From positions 1 to 33,513 of the forward strand of contig JAFQDN010000006.1 in NCBI GenBank assembly GCA_017415995.1: 33,513 nucleotides of DNA, given 5' to 3'. Numbering within the stretch: the first letter of the stretch is position 1; each line of letters starts with the position of its first letter. Below the pieces are notes generated by a model that saw only the letters and a list, made by a program, of their open reading frames with translations, ran no database searches and was not told where the DNA came from. Both the position numbers and the translations under genes were made by a program. Shown here piece by piece: positions 1-8,119 of the stretch. Source of the stretch: Akkermansia sp. (GTDB lineage Bacteria; Verrucomicrobiota; Verrucomicrobiia; Verrucomicrobiales; Akkermansiaceae).

Positions 1-262
1 CTTCTTCAAAGCTCACCGTCCGTTCCCGTGCCTCCGCTGCCTCTACGCCCCATTCTACAATCTCCATGCACCGCCTCATCAAGCCTTTCCCGCCTCCGGC
101 TACCTCCTGTTCTGCCTCATATAACGGCAACCTCGCTTCCCCAATTCGCCTCACCAGCGCCGTTATCACCTGCGCCGCTTCCAGCACTCCCAATCCTGTG
201 CTCCGCAGCAGCACCAGCGCCGCCGCGTCCTCCTCTGTCTTTGTGTTGTGTCCTGTGTTCAT
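1..262 (-). CDS. Tyrosine recombinase/integrase, N-terminal fragment (runs off left edge)
   Basis: An open frame starts at ATG 262 and runs leftward out of the window, giving 87 codons plus one base. The peptide contains EEDAAALVLLRSTG near residues 10-23 and ends in ERTVSFEE. I recognise this as the N-terminal region of the Akkermansia-type tyrosine recombinase family, which precedes the core-binding domain. High GC and strong bias to G/C third positions support coding. The catalytic domain lies outside the window, so activity cannot be judged. The gene is divergent from hsdM, and an inverted repeat starts 6 bp upstream of its start codon. A TTGACT -35-like box lies at 288-293, but the matching -10 (TAACGA, 265-270) is weak. 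It is a different piece from the recombinase at the right edge: that fragment begins further into the protein and the two frames do not join. Confidence 0.72.
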   Translation of the reverse strand, partial: MNTGHNTKTEEDAAALVLLRSTGLGVLEAAQVITALVRRIGEARLPLYEAEQEVAGGGKGLMRRCMEIVEWGVEAAEARERTVSFEE

Positions 263-267
263 TGTCG

Positions 268-461
268 TTAATCCTTTTGAAGGATGAAGTCAAGAAAAAA
301 CTGATTATTAGCAGAATTTCATTGCTTAGAGTCTATGACTTTGGGGCGGTTTGGTAAAGAAGAACTGAGCGCGCAACCACTTTTCATTGTAAGCCATTGC
401 AAAGTGGAGATAATGTAAGTGAAGTATGAGAGAAAGAACTTTCATCCTTCAAAAAGAGTAA
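268..461. repeat. 21-bp imperfect inverted repeat bracketing 152 bp
   Basis: Positions 268-288 and the reverse complement of 441-461 match at 19 of 21 bases, with an exact 14-base core (TTTTGAAGGATGAA at 275-288). The left arm also contains a small palindrome of its own (ATCCTT-TTG-AAGGAT, 271-285). The enclosed segment is 289-440. The arrangement suits inversion by a tyrosine recombinase or two operator sites facing each other. The adjacent gene encodes a recombinase of that class. Confidence 0.75.
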
Positions 462-568
462 TCTTCAGAGAGTCACCGTGAAATGCTCTATATGACCAAA
501 CTTATCCCCACGGTAAGAAAATGTATTTTCTCGTACTGTAGCTCTATTCGGCGCGAGAATTTTGCCGG

Positions 569-596
569 TTGGCATTTCATTGTGAAAAATTACTCG
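569..596 (+). promoter_or_regulatory. Weak candidate promoter of hsdMSR
   Basis: TTGGCA (569-574), a 16-nt spacer and TACTCG (591-596) end 8 nt before the hsdM ATG. That spacing matches the other promoters in this window. The -35 is good (5 of 6) but the -10 is poor (3 of 6), so this is tentative. Confidence 0.3.
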
Positions 597-604
597 AATA
601 AAAT

Positions 605-2683
605 ATGTCAGACTTTGACCACAACGCTATTGTTTCGTACATCTGGGGCATTGCCAATGATGTGCTCCGTGACCGTTTTGTGCGCGGTAAATACCGCGAT
701 GTAATTTTGCCTATGACGGTGCTGCGCCGTTTGGATGCCGTACTGGAACCGACCAAGGCCGACGTGCTGGCTATGGCTCAGAGCGAAGCCGGAAAGAAAC
801 TCACCGGAGATACGCTTAAAAAGCTGCTGTGCAGCGTGTCGGGATGCGGCTATTATAACACGTCTCCCTATACCATGGCGGATTTGACCCGCGCTTCTAC
901 GCTGGAGCAGCTGGAAGCTAATTTCATGGAGTATCTTCGCGGCTTCTCCGCCGATGTACAGGAGATTCTGACCCGATTTGACTTCTACAACGTGACCTTC
1001 CCCAAGCTGATGGATGTGCGCGGCGTGAATGACGACAACGGCACGCCTCGCGCGGAAATTCTGACCGCGCTGCTCGGTAAGTACCTTTCCCCTACGCTGA
1101 ATCTCAGCCCGAATCCCAAAAAGGACGGCAAAGGTAATGAGATCCCCGGGCTGGATAATCACGCCATGGGGACGGTGTTCGAAGAGCTGCTGCGCCGCTT
1201 CAATGAAGAAAATAATGAAGAGGCGGGTGAGCACTTCACTCCCCGCGATATTGTCACCCTCATGGCCGACATCATTTTCGAGCCCATTGCTGAGGAGCTC
1301 AAACATGGCACTTATTCGCTCTACGACGGCGCTTGCGGTTCCGGTGGCATGCTGACGGTGGGTGAAGACCGCCTCAAGCTGTTGGCTAAGGAGAGAAATC
1401 TGCGCATCAATCTCCAGCTCTTTGGGCAGGAAATCAACCCGGAGACATACGCTATCGCTAAGGCGGACGCTCTCATCAAAGGCCGCGCGGACAATGAGTT
1501 CCACATCTCCTGTGCCTCCACGCTGTCGGCGGATTCCTGCTACGGCAAATCATTCAATTTCATGATGAGTAACCCGCCCTACGGTAAGAGCTGGGGTACA
1601 GAGGTGAAGAACATGACAGCGAATGGCACCGCCAACAAAAAGGATATCACCGATGACCGCTTTGTGAAGCCCGGTTACGCCGATGACCCGGACTATGCCA
1701 TGCTTCCCGATACCGGGGATGGGCAGATGCTCTTCCTGCTCAATATGGTGAACAAGATGAAGACCGATGAGCTTGGCTCTCGTATTGCCTCCGTTCACAA
1801 CGGCTCCAGCCTATTCACCGGAAATGCCGGACAGGGAGAAAGCAATGCTCGCCGCTACCTGCTGGAGAATGACCTCGTGGAGGCTATCATTCAGCTGCCG
1901 GAAAAGATTTTCTACAATACGGGTATTGCCACCTACATCTGGCTGCTGACTAACCGTAAGAAAGAATCTATGCGCGGCAAGGTGCAGCTCATCGATGCTT
2001 CTAAGTGGTGTCGCCCGTTGCGTAAGAACCTCGGCGAGCGTAACTGCGAGATGGCACCGGAAGACCGTGCCCGCGTGCTCGACCTTATCCTTAATCCCCG
2101 CAACACAGAGAACTCTATTGTGCTGAGCAATGAGGAGCTGGGCTATCGCAGCATTATCGTAGAGCGTCCGCTTCGTCTCTCCGCCGAGATTTCCGCTGAG
2201 CGCTTGGATCAGCTCAAAGACCAGCTCCCGGAGAAACAAAGGGATGCCATCATGTCCGTCCTGTCAGCTCTGCCCGAGGACTCAATGTCATGGGTTGCGC
2301 TGGAAAAATCGCTTAAGGGCATCAAACTCACCAAGAAGATATCTGATGAGCTACGCAAGACTCTCGGCGTCAAAGCTGCCGATGCTCCCGTGTTGGGTAC
2401 GGATAAATCCGGTTATCCCATCGCCGATGCTGAGCTCCGAGAAACCGAACAGATACCCCTCACCGAATCTGTAACCGACTTCATGGAGCGCGAAGTGCTA
2501 CCCTACGCGCAGGATTCCTTTGTTCCGGATGTTGACGGCAAGATTGGCTACGAGATTTCGTTTAATCGTTATTTCTACAAACCCGCCCCGCTACGATCCA
2601 TTGCTGATATTATTGCCGATATCCGCACACTCGATGCCGGTAGTGATGTTATCCTTAACTCTATCATAGGAGGGAATCAATAA
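605..2683 (+). CDS. hsdM: Type I restriction-modification DNA methyltransferase subunit
   Basis: HsdM transfers a methyl group from AdoMet to adenine N6 in the target sequence and, with HsdS, forms the methylase core of a type I complex. The N-terminal helical HsdM_N region spans about residues 8-160. The AdoMet-binding motif I is DGACGSGG at 241-248 and the catalytic motif IV is NPPY at 323-326. The region EEAGEHFTPRDIV, typical of HsdM, precedes motif I. At 692 residues it is longer than classic HsdM proteins of about 500; the extra length is a C-terminal extension (about 540-692). ATG 605 places the conserved opening (residues 6-19, HNAIVSYIWGIAND) at the extreme N-terminus, so the start is plausible. 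The stop is followed 2 nt later by hsdS, indicating translational coupling. Confidence 0.95.
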   Translation: MSDFDHNAIVSYIWGIANDVLRDRFVRGKYRDVILPMTVLRRLDAVLEPTKADVLAMAQSEAGKKLTGDTLKKLLCSVSGCGYYNTSPYTMADLTRASTLEQLEANFMEYLRGFSADVQEILTRFDFYNVTFPKLMDVRGVNDDNGTPRAEILTALLGKYLSPTLNLSPNPKKDGKGNEIPGLDNHAMGTVFEELLRRFNEENNEEAGEHFTPRDIVTLMADIIFEPIAEELKHGTYSLYDGACGSGGMLTVGEDRLKLLAKERNLRINLQLFGQEINPETYAIAKADALIKGRADNEFHISCASTLSADSCYGKSFNFMMSNPPYGKSWGTEVKNMTANGTANKKDITDDRFVKPGYADDPDYAMLPDTGDGQMLFLLNMVNKMKTDELGSRIASVHNGSSLFTGNAGQGESNARRYLLENDLVEAIIQLPEKIFYNTGIATYIWLLTNRKKESMRGKVQLIDASKWCRPLRKNLGERNCEMAPEDRARVLDLILNPRNTENSIVLSNEELGYRSIIVERPLRLSAEISAERLDQLKDQLPEKQRDAIMSVLSALPEDSMSWVALEKSLKGIKLTKKISDELRKTLGVKAADAPVLGTDKSGYPIADAELRETEQIPLTESVTDFMEREVLPYAQDSFVPDVDGKIGYEISFNRYFYKPAPLRSIADIIADIRTLDAGSDVILNSIIGGNQ

Positions 2684-2685
2684 CC

Positions 2686-3951
2686 ATGAAAGCTTATCCG
2701 GCATATAAAAGCAGTGGGGTGGAGTGGCTAGAAGAAATCCCTGAGAATTGGGAGTTTCGACCTATTAAACGTATTTTTTCAGAAGTGGATATAAAAAAGG
2801 GGGATGCCCCATACCCTCTCCTTTCGTTTAGTAGAGAAAAAGGATTGATAATCCCTCCAATAGACAAAAAAGGAGTACCCGATGATTTGAGCTGTTATAA
2901 AGTACTCAAGAAAGGACAGCTTTTAGAAAATCGAATGCAAGCATGGAGTGGTATGTTCATTTGCGCTGACAAAGATGGCTGCGTATCTCCGGACTATAGC
3001 GTTTTTGAAGCAATAGATATAAACACAACATCCGTGAAGTTCTATGAGTATGTCTTCAGAAATCATATATGGGTAAGTTTGTTTGCAAATGCTTCGAAAG
3101 GTATAGGGACTGGATTTAATCGCTTATATACTCCTCAGTTTGGCGCAATTAAAACAATTTTCCCTCCTTATGAGGAGCAAAATGTCATCGTTGCCTATCT
3201 CGATAAGAAATGTGCTGAGATAGAAGAGCTGATTAGTCGCAGACAATCCATTATCGATCGACTGCGGGAACTCAAGCAATCCATCATCGCTGAGGCCGTT
3301 ACCAAGGGTCTCAATCCGGATGTTTCCATGAAGGACTCTGGCATCGCATGGCTTGGAGTCATCCCGGAACATTGGGAAATAAGAAAGTTAAAATATACGT
3401 TCTCTGAACGAACTGAAAAAAATCATCCAGATGAACCTATTTTATGTGCAACACAATCTCATGGCGTCATCCCTCAATCATTGTACAAGAATCGAGTTGT
3501 TGTTGTTAATAAAGGGTTTGAAGGTCTTAAGTTTGTGAAGTGTGGAGATTTTGTAATTAGTCTTCGTTCCTTTGAAGGTGGTATTGAGTATGCTTATTAT
3601 CAGGGTATTATAAGTGCAGCTTACACGGTTTTAACACCTAATATAGAAGAACAGGCATATTTCATGAAATGGTTATTCAAATCAAAACCTTTCATACAGC
3701 TGCTACAAACTTGCGTAACTGGTATTAGGGAAGGTCAAAATATAAATTATCAAGCGCTTAGCAGAAAGTTTATCGTTTTACCCCCATTGAAGGAACAGCA
3801 ATTCATCGTTGCCTACCTCGATAAAAAATGTACAGAGATAGACGAGCTAATAGCCCGGCAGGAGCAAATTATCGAGAAGCTCAAGGAATTGAAGACCTCC
3901 ACCATAGCCCATGTGGTTACGGGCAAGGTGGACGTTCGAGACGCGATTTAA
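2686..3951 (+). CDS. hsdS: Type I restriction-modification specificity subunit
   Basis: HsdS recognises the two halves of the target sequence for the HsdM/HsdR complex. The 421-residue protein shows the usual internal duplication. Two target recognition domains (about 10-165 and 217-375) each open with a SG(V/I)xWLxxIPExWE motif. Each is followed by a helical spacer starting IVAYLDKKCxEI(E/D)EL. Repeat and spacer are very similar at DNA level (3186-3303 versus 3804-3921). The recognition domains are visibly more AT-rich and use different codons from hsdM, hsdR and the spacers, as expected when such domains are exchanged between strains. Both domains are intact, so the subunit should be functional. 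The target sequence cannot be predicted from the protein alone. Confidence 0.94.
   Translation: MKAYPAYKSSGVEWLEEIPENWEFRPIKRIFSEVDIKKGDAPYPLLSFSREKGLIIPPIDKKGVPDDLSCYKVLKKGQLLENRMQAWSGMFICADKDGCVSPDYSVFEAIDINTTSVKFYEYVFRNHIWVSLFANASKGIGTGFNRLYTPQFGAIKTIFPPYEEQNVIVAYLDKKCAEIEELISRRQSIIDRLRELKQSIIAEAVTKGLNPDVSMKDSGIAWLGVIPEHWEIRKLKYTFSERTEKNHPDEPILCATQSHGVIPQSLYKNRVVVVNKGFEGLKFVKCGDFVISLRSFEGGIEYAYYQGIISAAYTVLTPNIEEQAYFMKWLFKSKPFIQLLQTCVTGIREGQNINYQALSRKFIVLPPLKEQQFIVAYLDKKCTEIDELIARQEQIIEKLKELKTSTIAHVVTGKVDVRDAI
3186..3921 (+). repeat. Direct repeat pair within hsdS (3186-3303 and 3804-3921)
   Basis: Two copies of about 118 bp encode the conserved spacer helices after each recognition domain. 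Both begin CATCGTTGCCTA and stay in the same frame. Such repeats are substrates for homologous recombination that exchanges or deletes recognition domains. Confidence 0.8.
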
Positions 3952-3966
3952 CCCTAACTATCACCT

Positions 3967-6900
3967 ATGTCTGCACCTACGCAAACACAACAGGAAACAA
4001 ACCTGAAAGAGAAAGATCTGGAGCAACGTATCGAAGACGCGCTGCTGGCGGGCGGCTATGAAAAGCGCACCATGGACACCTACGATAAGGTGTATGCGGT
4101 GGACGGATCCATGCTGCTGGATTTCCTGAAAGAAACTCAGTTACCTGTCTACAATAAGCTCAAACTGTACGAAGCAGCAGCATGGACGCGCTTTCTGGAG
4201 CGCCTGAGCAGCGAGCTGAAACGCAGAGGCGTGATAGATGTGCTGCGCTCCGGCATCAGCCATGAGCAATGCAGCGGCATCAAGCTGTATCATAGTCTGC
4301 CGGATGATGATAACGCCACCGCCAAGGCCTTGCACGCTAAGAACACTTTCGGCTTTATCCGCCAGCTGGCTTACTCCCAGCCGCATGTACAAGACCCGGG
4401 CATATTGGATGTGGGCGTGTATATCAACGGCATACCCGTGATGACGATGGAGCTGAAAAATGAGTACAGCGGACAGAATGTCAAACATGCCATCGAGCAG
4501 TATAAAAACGACCGTGACCCGAAAGAGCCCTTGCTGCTGCCGGGACGTTGCGCGGTGCATTTTGCGGTGGATACGCATGAGGTGTACATGTGCACCATGC
4601 TGAGCGGTAAACGCAGTCGTTTCCTCCCGTTTAATCGTGGCAAAGAGGATGGCTCAGCGGGAAATCCCGCCAACCCGAACGGCTTTGCCACAGCCTACCT
4701 CTGGGAAGAGATTCTGCAACCGTCCAGCCTGTGCGACATCATCGAGCACTACGCCTGCAAGGTAGAGGAAAAAGATAAGAAGAACAAAGACAAAAAGCGG
4801 AAAATCGATATTTTCCCCCGCTATCATCAGCTGGATGCTACACGAAAACTGCTGGCAGATGTGCAGCAGAACGGAGTCGGGCATCAATACCTGATTCAGC
4901 ATAGTGCCGGCAGTGGCAAATCCAACACCATCACCTGGCTGGTACTGCAGCTCACCAACACCCGAGGAGCAGATGGCAAACACGCCTTTGATGCCGTGGT
5001 CGTGGTGACAGACCGCCGCAATCTGGACAAGCAGATAAACGGCAATATCCGCAAGTTCAGTCGAATGGGTAACATCCTGCATGCCCGGAAAGGCAGCGAA
5101 CTGGGAGATGCGTTGGCACCGGATTCATCCACCCGCATTGTGGTATCGACCATCCAGAAGTTCCCGGTTGTTCTGAAACAGATGCAGGAGGAACAGAACA
5201 AGAAGTTTGCCATTGTCATTGACGAAGCACACTCCTCGCAGGGTGGCGAAAACGCTGCCGCGCTTAACAAGGTGCTCGGGATGGCGGGGGAGACTGATTA
5301 TCAGGCAGAGGATGATGATGAGCTGATGGATGTATTGGCCATGTGCGTGAGCCGTGAAGAACAGGATGTTCAATTGCTGGCATACCGCCGCGCCAAGCTC
5401 CGCAAACTGGTACAGAATGCCAGCTATTTTGCCTTTACTGCTACGCCCAAAATCAAGACCCTACGCATGTTTGGCCAGTTGGCACCTGATGGCTCATACA
5501 GGCCATTCCATCACTACAGCATGAAGCAGGCCATTCAGGAGGGATTCATTCTGGACGTGCTGGCTTGCTACACGCCGATTCAGAGCTATTTCAGGCTGAA
5601 ACCACGAGATGGCAAGGACGCTACAGAAGAGTATGATGCCAAAAAGGCTCAGGCTAAGCTCAAGAAACTGGCGGAAAGCGACCCGGCTGCCATTAAGAAA
5701 AAAGCGTATATCATGGTGGAGCATTTCCTGACGCAAGGTAGCCGTCAGATAGCCGGGCAAGCTCGCGCTATGGTTATCTGTGCAAGCATTCAGCGGGCGA
5801 TTGACTACTACCATGCCATAGAAGCTGAATTGAAACGACAGAATAGCCATTTCCGTGCCATTGTGGCATTCTCCGGGGAAAAGGAGATTGACGGCGAGAA
5901 GTGGGATGAAGCAAAGGTTAATGGATTCCCGTCTGCGCAGATAGAGGACAAGATACAGGAAGATCCGTACCGTATCCTTGTGGTGGCTGATAAGTTCCAG
6001 ACCGGCTATGATGAGCCTCTGATGCAAACCATGTATGTGGATAAGAAGCTCTCCGGCGTAAAGGCGGTGCAGACGCTTTCCCGTCTGAATCGTTCTCGTG
6101 CTGATAAGTATAAGACCTTTGTGCTTGATTTCTACAACGATGAGGAATCCATACGAGCCGACTTTGAGCCATACTATATGACGACTATTCTGTCGGGCGA
6201 CTGCGATGCGAACAAGCTTCACGATTTGAAAGCAGAGCTGGATAATTCCGGGATTTATTCCCCATATCAGCTCACCAAAGCTGTGAGCATTTACCTGACC
6301 AAGCCGGAAGGAAATCAAGAGCTGGCCGCAGTGTTAGACGAATGCAAGGGGGAATATGAGTCCCGCCAGCAGGATGAACAAATACACTTCAAGAGTACAG
6401 CCAGAGCGTTCGTTCGTTACTATGACTTTCTATCTACAGTATTGCCTTATGCAAATGCCGATTGGGAGAAGCTGTCGTGTTTCCTGCGTCTGCTGCTCAA
6501 AATATTGCCCAGCATTGGGCGAGATGAAGATGACCACATCACATCCGCTGTTGAGCTGAACAGCTATAGGGCAGAGGTTGGTCACTCCATCCGCATCGCT
6601 CTGGCTGATGAAGACGGCACCATGGCACCCCCATCACCTGTAGCCGGGGGCGGAGTGCCTGAGCCGGATATGAAACCTCTGTCGGACATTTTGTCTCAGT
6701 TCCATGACCTCTTTGGCAACATAGAATGGAAGGACGAGGATAACGTGCGAGCTATTCTGGACAAGCTCGCTCCCGAAATGGCCAAGGACATCAATGTGGC
6801 AGACGCTATGGCCAACAGCGATGAGGAGAATATACGCCTCGCCCTGAAAACAGCTGTAGATAATTACCTGACCGCTCAGATTGTACTGAACTCCGGGCGC

Positions 6901-7062
6901 ATGGATGATATGGTTAAGCTCATGCAACTATATGGAGATAAGGATAACGGCTTCTCCTCACGCTTACTAGACAGCATCATGCACCGCCTCCGCCGTGAGC
7001 ATTGGATGGAATATAATTCGGAAGATGACGATAGATTGTTAGGGGTCGCAGAACTAACATAA
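3967..7062 (+). CDS. hsdR: Type I restriction endonuclease subunit (translocase/nuclease)
   Basis: HsdR is the ATP-driven DNA translocase and nuclease of the type I complex, cutting unmethylated foreign DNA. The N-terminal PD-(D/E)xK nuclease site is visible as D148 in ILDVGVY and E162-x-K164 in MELKN. The SF2 helicase motor has Walker A SAGSGKS (about 313-319), motif II DEAH at 419-422, and motif III FTATPK near 492-497. Helicase motifs V-VI follow in the stretch containing VADKFQTGYDEP and QTLSRLNRS. The length of 1031 residues is normal. It begins 15 nt after hsdS and ends the operon. All key residues are present, so restriction should be active unless silenced by regulation upstream. Confidence 0.95.
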   Translation: MSAPTQTQQETNLKEKDLEQRIEDALLAGGYEKRTMDTYDKVYAVDGSMLLDFLKETQLPVYNKLKLYEAAAWTRFLERLSSELKRRGVIDVLRSGISHEQCSGIKLYHSLPDDDNATAKALHAKNTFGFIRQLAYSQPHVQDPGILDVGVYINGIPVMTMELKNEYSGQNVKHAIEQYKNDRDPKEPLLLPGRCAVHFAVDTHEVYMCTMLSGKRSRFLPFNRGKEDGSAGNPANPNGFATAYLWEEILQPSSLCDIIEHYACKVEEKDKKNKDKKRKIDIFPRYHQLDATRKLLADVQQNGVGHQYLIQHSAGSGKSNTITWLVLQLTNTRGADGKHAFDAVVVVTDRRNLDKQINGNIRKFSRMGNILHARKGSELGDALAPDSSTRIVVSTIQKFPVVLKQMQEEQNKKFAIVIDEAHSSQGGENAAALNKVLGMAGETDYQAEDDDELMDVLAMCVSREEQDVQLLAYRRAKLRKLVQNASYFAFTATPKIKTLRMFGQLAPDGSYRPFHHYSMKQAIQEGFILDVLACYTPIQSYFRLKPRDGKDATEEYDAKKAQAKLKKLAESDPAAIKKKAYIMVEHFLTQGSRQIAGQARAMVICASIQRAIDYYHAIEAELKRQNSHFRAIVAFSGEKEIDGEKWDEAKVNGFPSAQIEDKIQEDPYRILVVADKFQTGYDEPLMQTMYVDKKLSGVKAVQTLSRLNRSRADKYKTFVLDFYNDEESIRADFEPYYMTTILSGDCDANKLHDLKAELDNSGIYSPYQLTKAVSIYLTKPEGNQELAAVLDECKGEYESRQQDEQIHFKSTARAFVRYYDFLSTVLPYANADWEKLSCFLRLLLKILPSIGRDEDDHITSAVELNSYRAEVGHSIRIALADEDGTMAPPSPVAGGGVPEPDMKPLSDILSQFHDLFGNIEWKDEDNVRAILDKLAPEMAKDINVADAMANSDEENIRLALKTAVDNYLTAQIVLNSGRMDDMVKLMQLYGDKDNGFSSRLLDSIMHRLRREHWMEYNSEDDDRLLGVAELT

Positions 7063-7089
7063 TTTTCCCATTCCCTGCGCTGCTTCCCC

Positions 7090-7131
7090 AAAAAAGCGCA
7101 CCGCCTGCGAGTGAGAGACTAGCAGGCGGTG
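7090..7131 (-). terminator. Rho-independent terminator of the miaB operon
   Basis: A perfect 10-bp stem (7099-7108 with 7122-7131, CACCGCCTGC/GCAGGCGGTG) and a 13-nt loop are followed, reading the minus strand, by CGC and six T (7095-7090). It lies 26 nt past the transglutaminase stop. On the plus strand no T-run follows, but the hairpin may still impede transcripts leaving hsdR. Confidence 0.8.
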
Positions 7132-7156
7132 AGGGAAGGGGTAGAAAGCTGGGGCG

Positions 7157-8095
7157 TTATTTGGCCGGGGCAGTTTGAATGCGGAGGACTTGAACAGCGT
7201 CCGGGGTGGAGGGGACCTCCAGGGTGCCTTTGGTGCCTTTGAGGCGCAGGAAGTGTTTGCCGGCGCGGGGCATGGAGAAGGTGGCGAACTTGCGGACGTC
7301 ATCCGTTTTGATGGGGAGGGGCATGGTGTCCAGAACGGAGCCGTTTTCGTTGAGCAACTCGACATAGAGGATGTCTTTTTCCGGGCGAGGGACGAGCTCC
7401 ACCATCAAGCGTTGTTGGTCTGCAGGGGGGCCGTATTTGGCATACCAATCGGCAGAGAGTTTGCGGTAGCGCTCCGTGACGTCGATGCAGGGGATTTTGT
7501 GCTTATGGTAAACGGGGAAGCTGTATTGGCCGGCGGGATGGACGGCGAGGATTTTTTGCATGGGGTCATCCGGGTTGAGCATGCCGATGTTTTCCATGAC
7601 CCAGCCTGTGTTGAAATCCTTTTCATTGAACTCAATCATGTGCCACTCGCCGTTGAGCCAAACTTCGGGCCAGGAGTGGTTGCCGCGGATGTGGTTCCAG
7701 GTGGGGATGCCGACGGCGCGAGCGGGAATGCCCAAGGAGCGGTAAGCGCAAACCATCAGGATGGTTTGCCCGGAGCAGGATACTTTTTTCTCCTCGAGAG
7801 CCTCCAGAGCATTCATATCGGCGCGGCGGCGCTCAATGGAGTAGTAAACGCCGGTCAGGTTGGTCATGTTGGCAGCGATATAGAGCACGGCCTCGCGCGG
7901 GCTGTTGCAGTGTTCTACAGCGGGGCGGAATATTTTTTCCACGGTATCACGCCAGTCGCATGGGGTCTCGGAAATGACGGTATTGGATTCCACGTAGAGC
8001 TTGCGGATGTCATCCGGCACTTCCTCCGGTTGCCAAGCGGCTAAAGCGGAGCCGAGCATGGAGCCGACAGCGGCAATGAATGATAATGCTTTCAT
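7157..8095 (-). CDS. Secreted transglutaminase-like cysteine protein
   Basis: The 312-residue protein opens with a signal peptide (about 1-19, ending SALAA). It carries a transglutaminase/protease-like core with C107 in KVSCSGQ, H140 in GNHSWPEVW and the strand WHMIEF. The third catalytic position, usually Asp (as in WVPVDP), appears to be E155. The family includes peptidases and amide-processing enzymes, so the substrate is unknown. A beta-rich C-terminal region (about 225-312) contains the pattern GKHFLRLKGTKG and may be a carbohydrate- or protein-binding domain. It starts 24 nt after miaB and is followed by a terminator, so it is probably the second gene of that operon. No functional link with tRNA modification is apparent. 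Confidence 0.8.
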   Translation of the reverse strand: MKALSFIAAVGSMLGSALAAWQPEEVPDDIRKLYVESNTVISETPCDWRDTVEKIFRPAVEHCNSPREAVLYIAANMTNLTGVYYSIERRRADMNALEALEEKKVSCSGQTILMVCAYRSLGIPARAVGIPTWNHIRGNHSWPEVWLNGEWHMIEFNEKDFNTGWVMENIGMLNPDDPMQKILAVHPAGQYSFPVYHKHKIPCIDVTERYRKLSADWYAKYGPPADQQRLMVELVPRPEKDILYVELLNENGSVLDTMPLPIKTDDVRKFATFSMPRAGKHFLRLKGTKGTLEVPSTPDAVQVLRIQTAPAK

Positions 8096-8119
8096 AATAA
8101 ATGATGATTAGAAGTGAAA

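Larger units (their letters stand above)
263..604. other. Gene-free stretch between divergent integrase and hsdM
   Basis: This stretch holds no convincing gene. It is more AT-rich than its flanks. It contains the 21-bp inverted repeat described separately (268-288 and 441-461), a small palindrome (GAAAA-TGTA-TTTTC, 517-530) and a weak inverted pair (ACCGTG 475-480 and CACGGT 509-514). A short open frame at 483-704 overlaps the hsdM start and resembles nothing I know. The region probably carries the control signals of both the integrase and the restriction-modification operon. Confidence 0.6.

Noticed and set aside
28..357. Pro/Leu-rich open frame on the plus strand
   Set aside because: It is the shadow of the integrase N-terminal fragment on the minus strand, which has recognisable family sequence.
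608..1504. Open frame of 298 codons on the minus strand
   Set aside because: It is antisense to hsdM, whose conserved motifs fix the real coding strand.
7175..8044. Open frame of 289 codons on the plus strand
   Set aside because: It is antisense to the transglutaminase-like gene, which has a signal peptide and catalytic residues.
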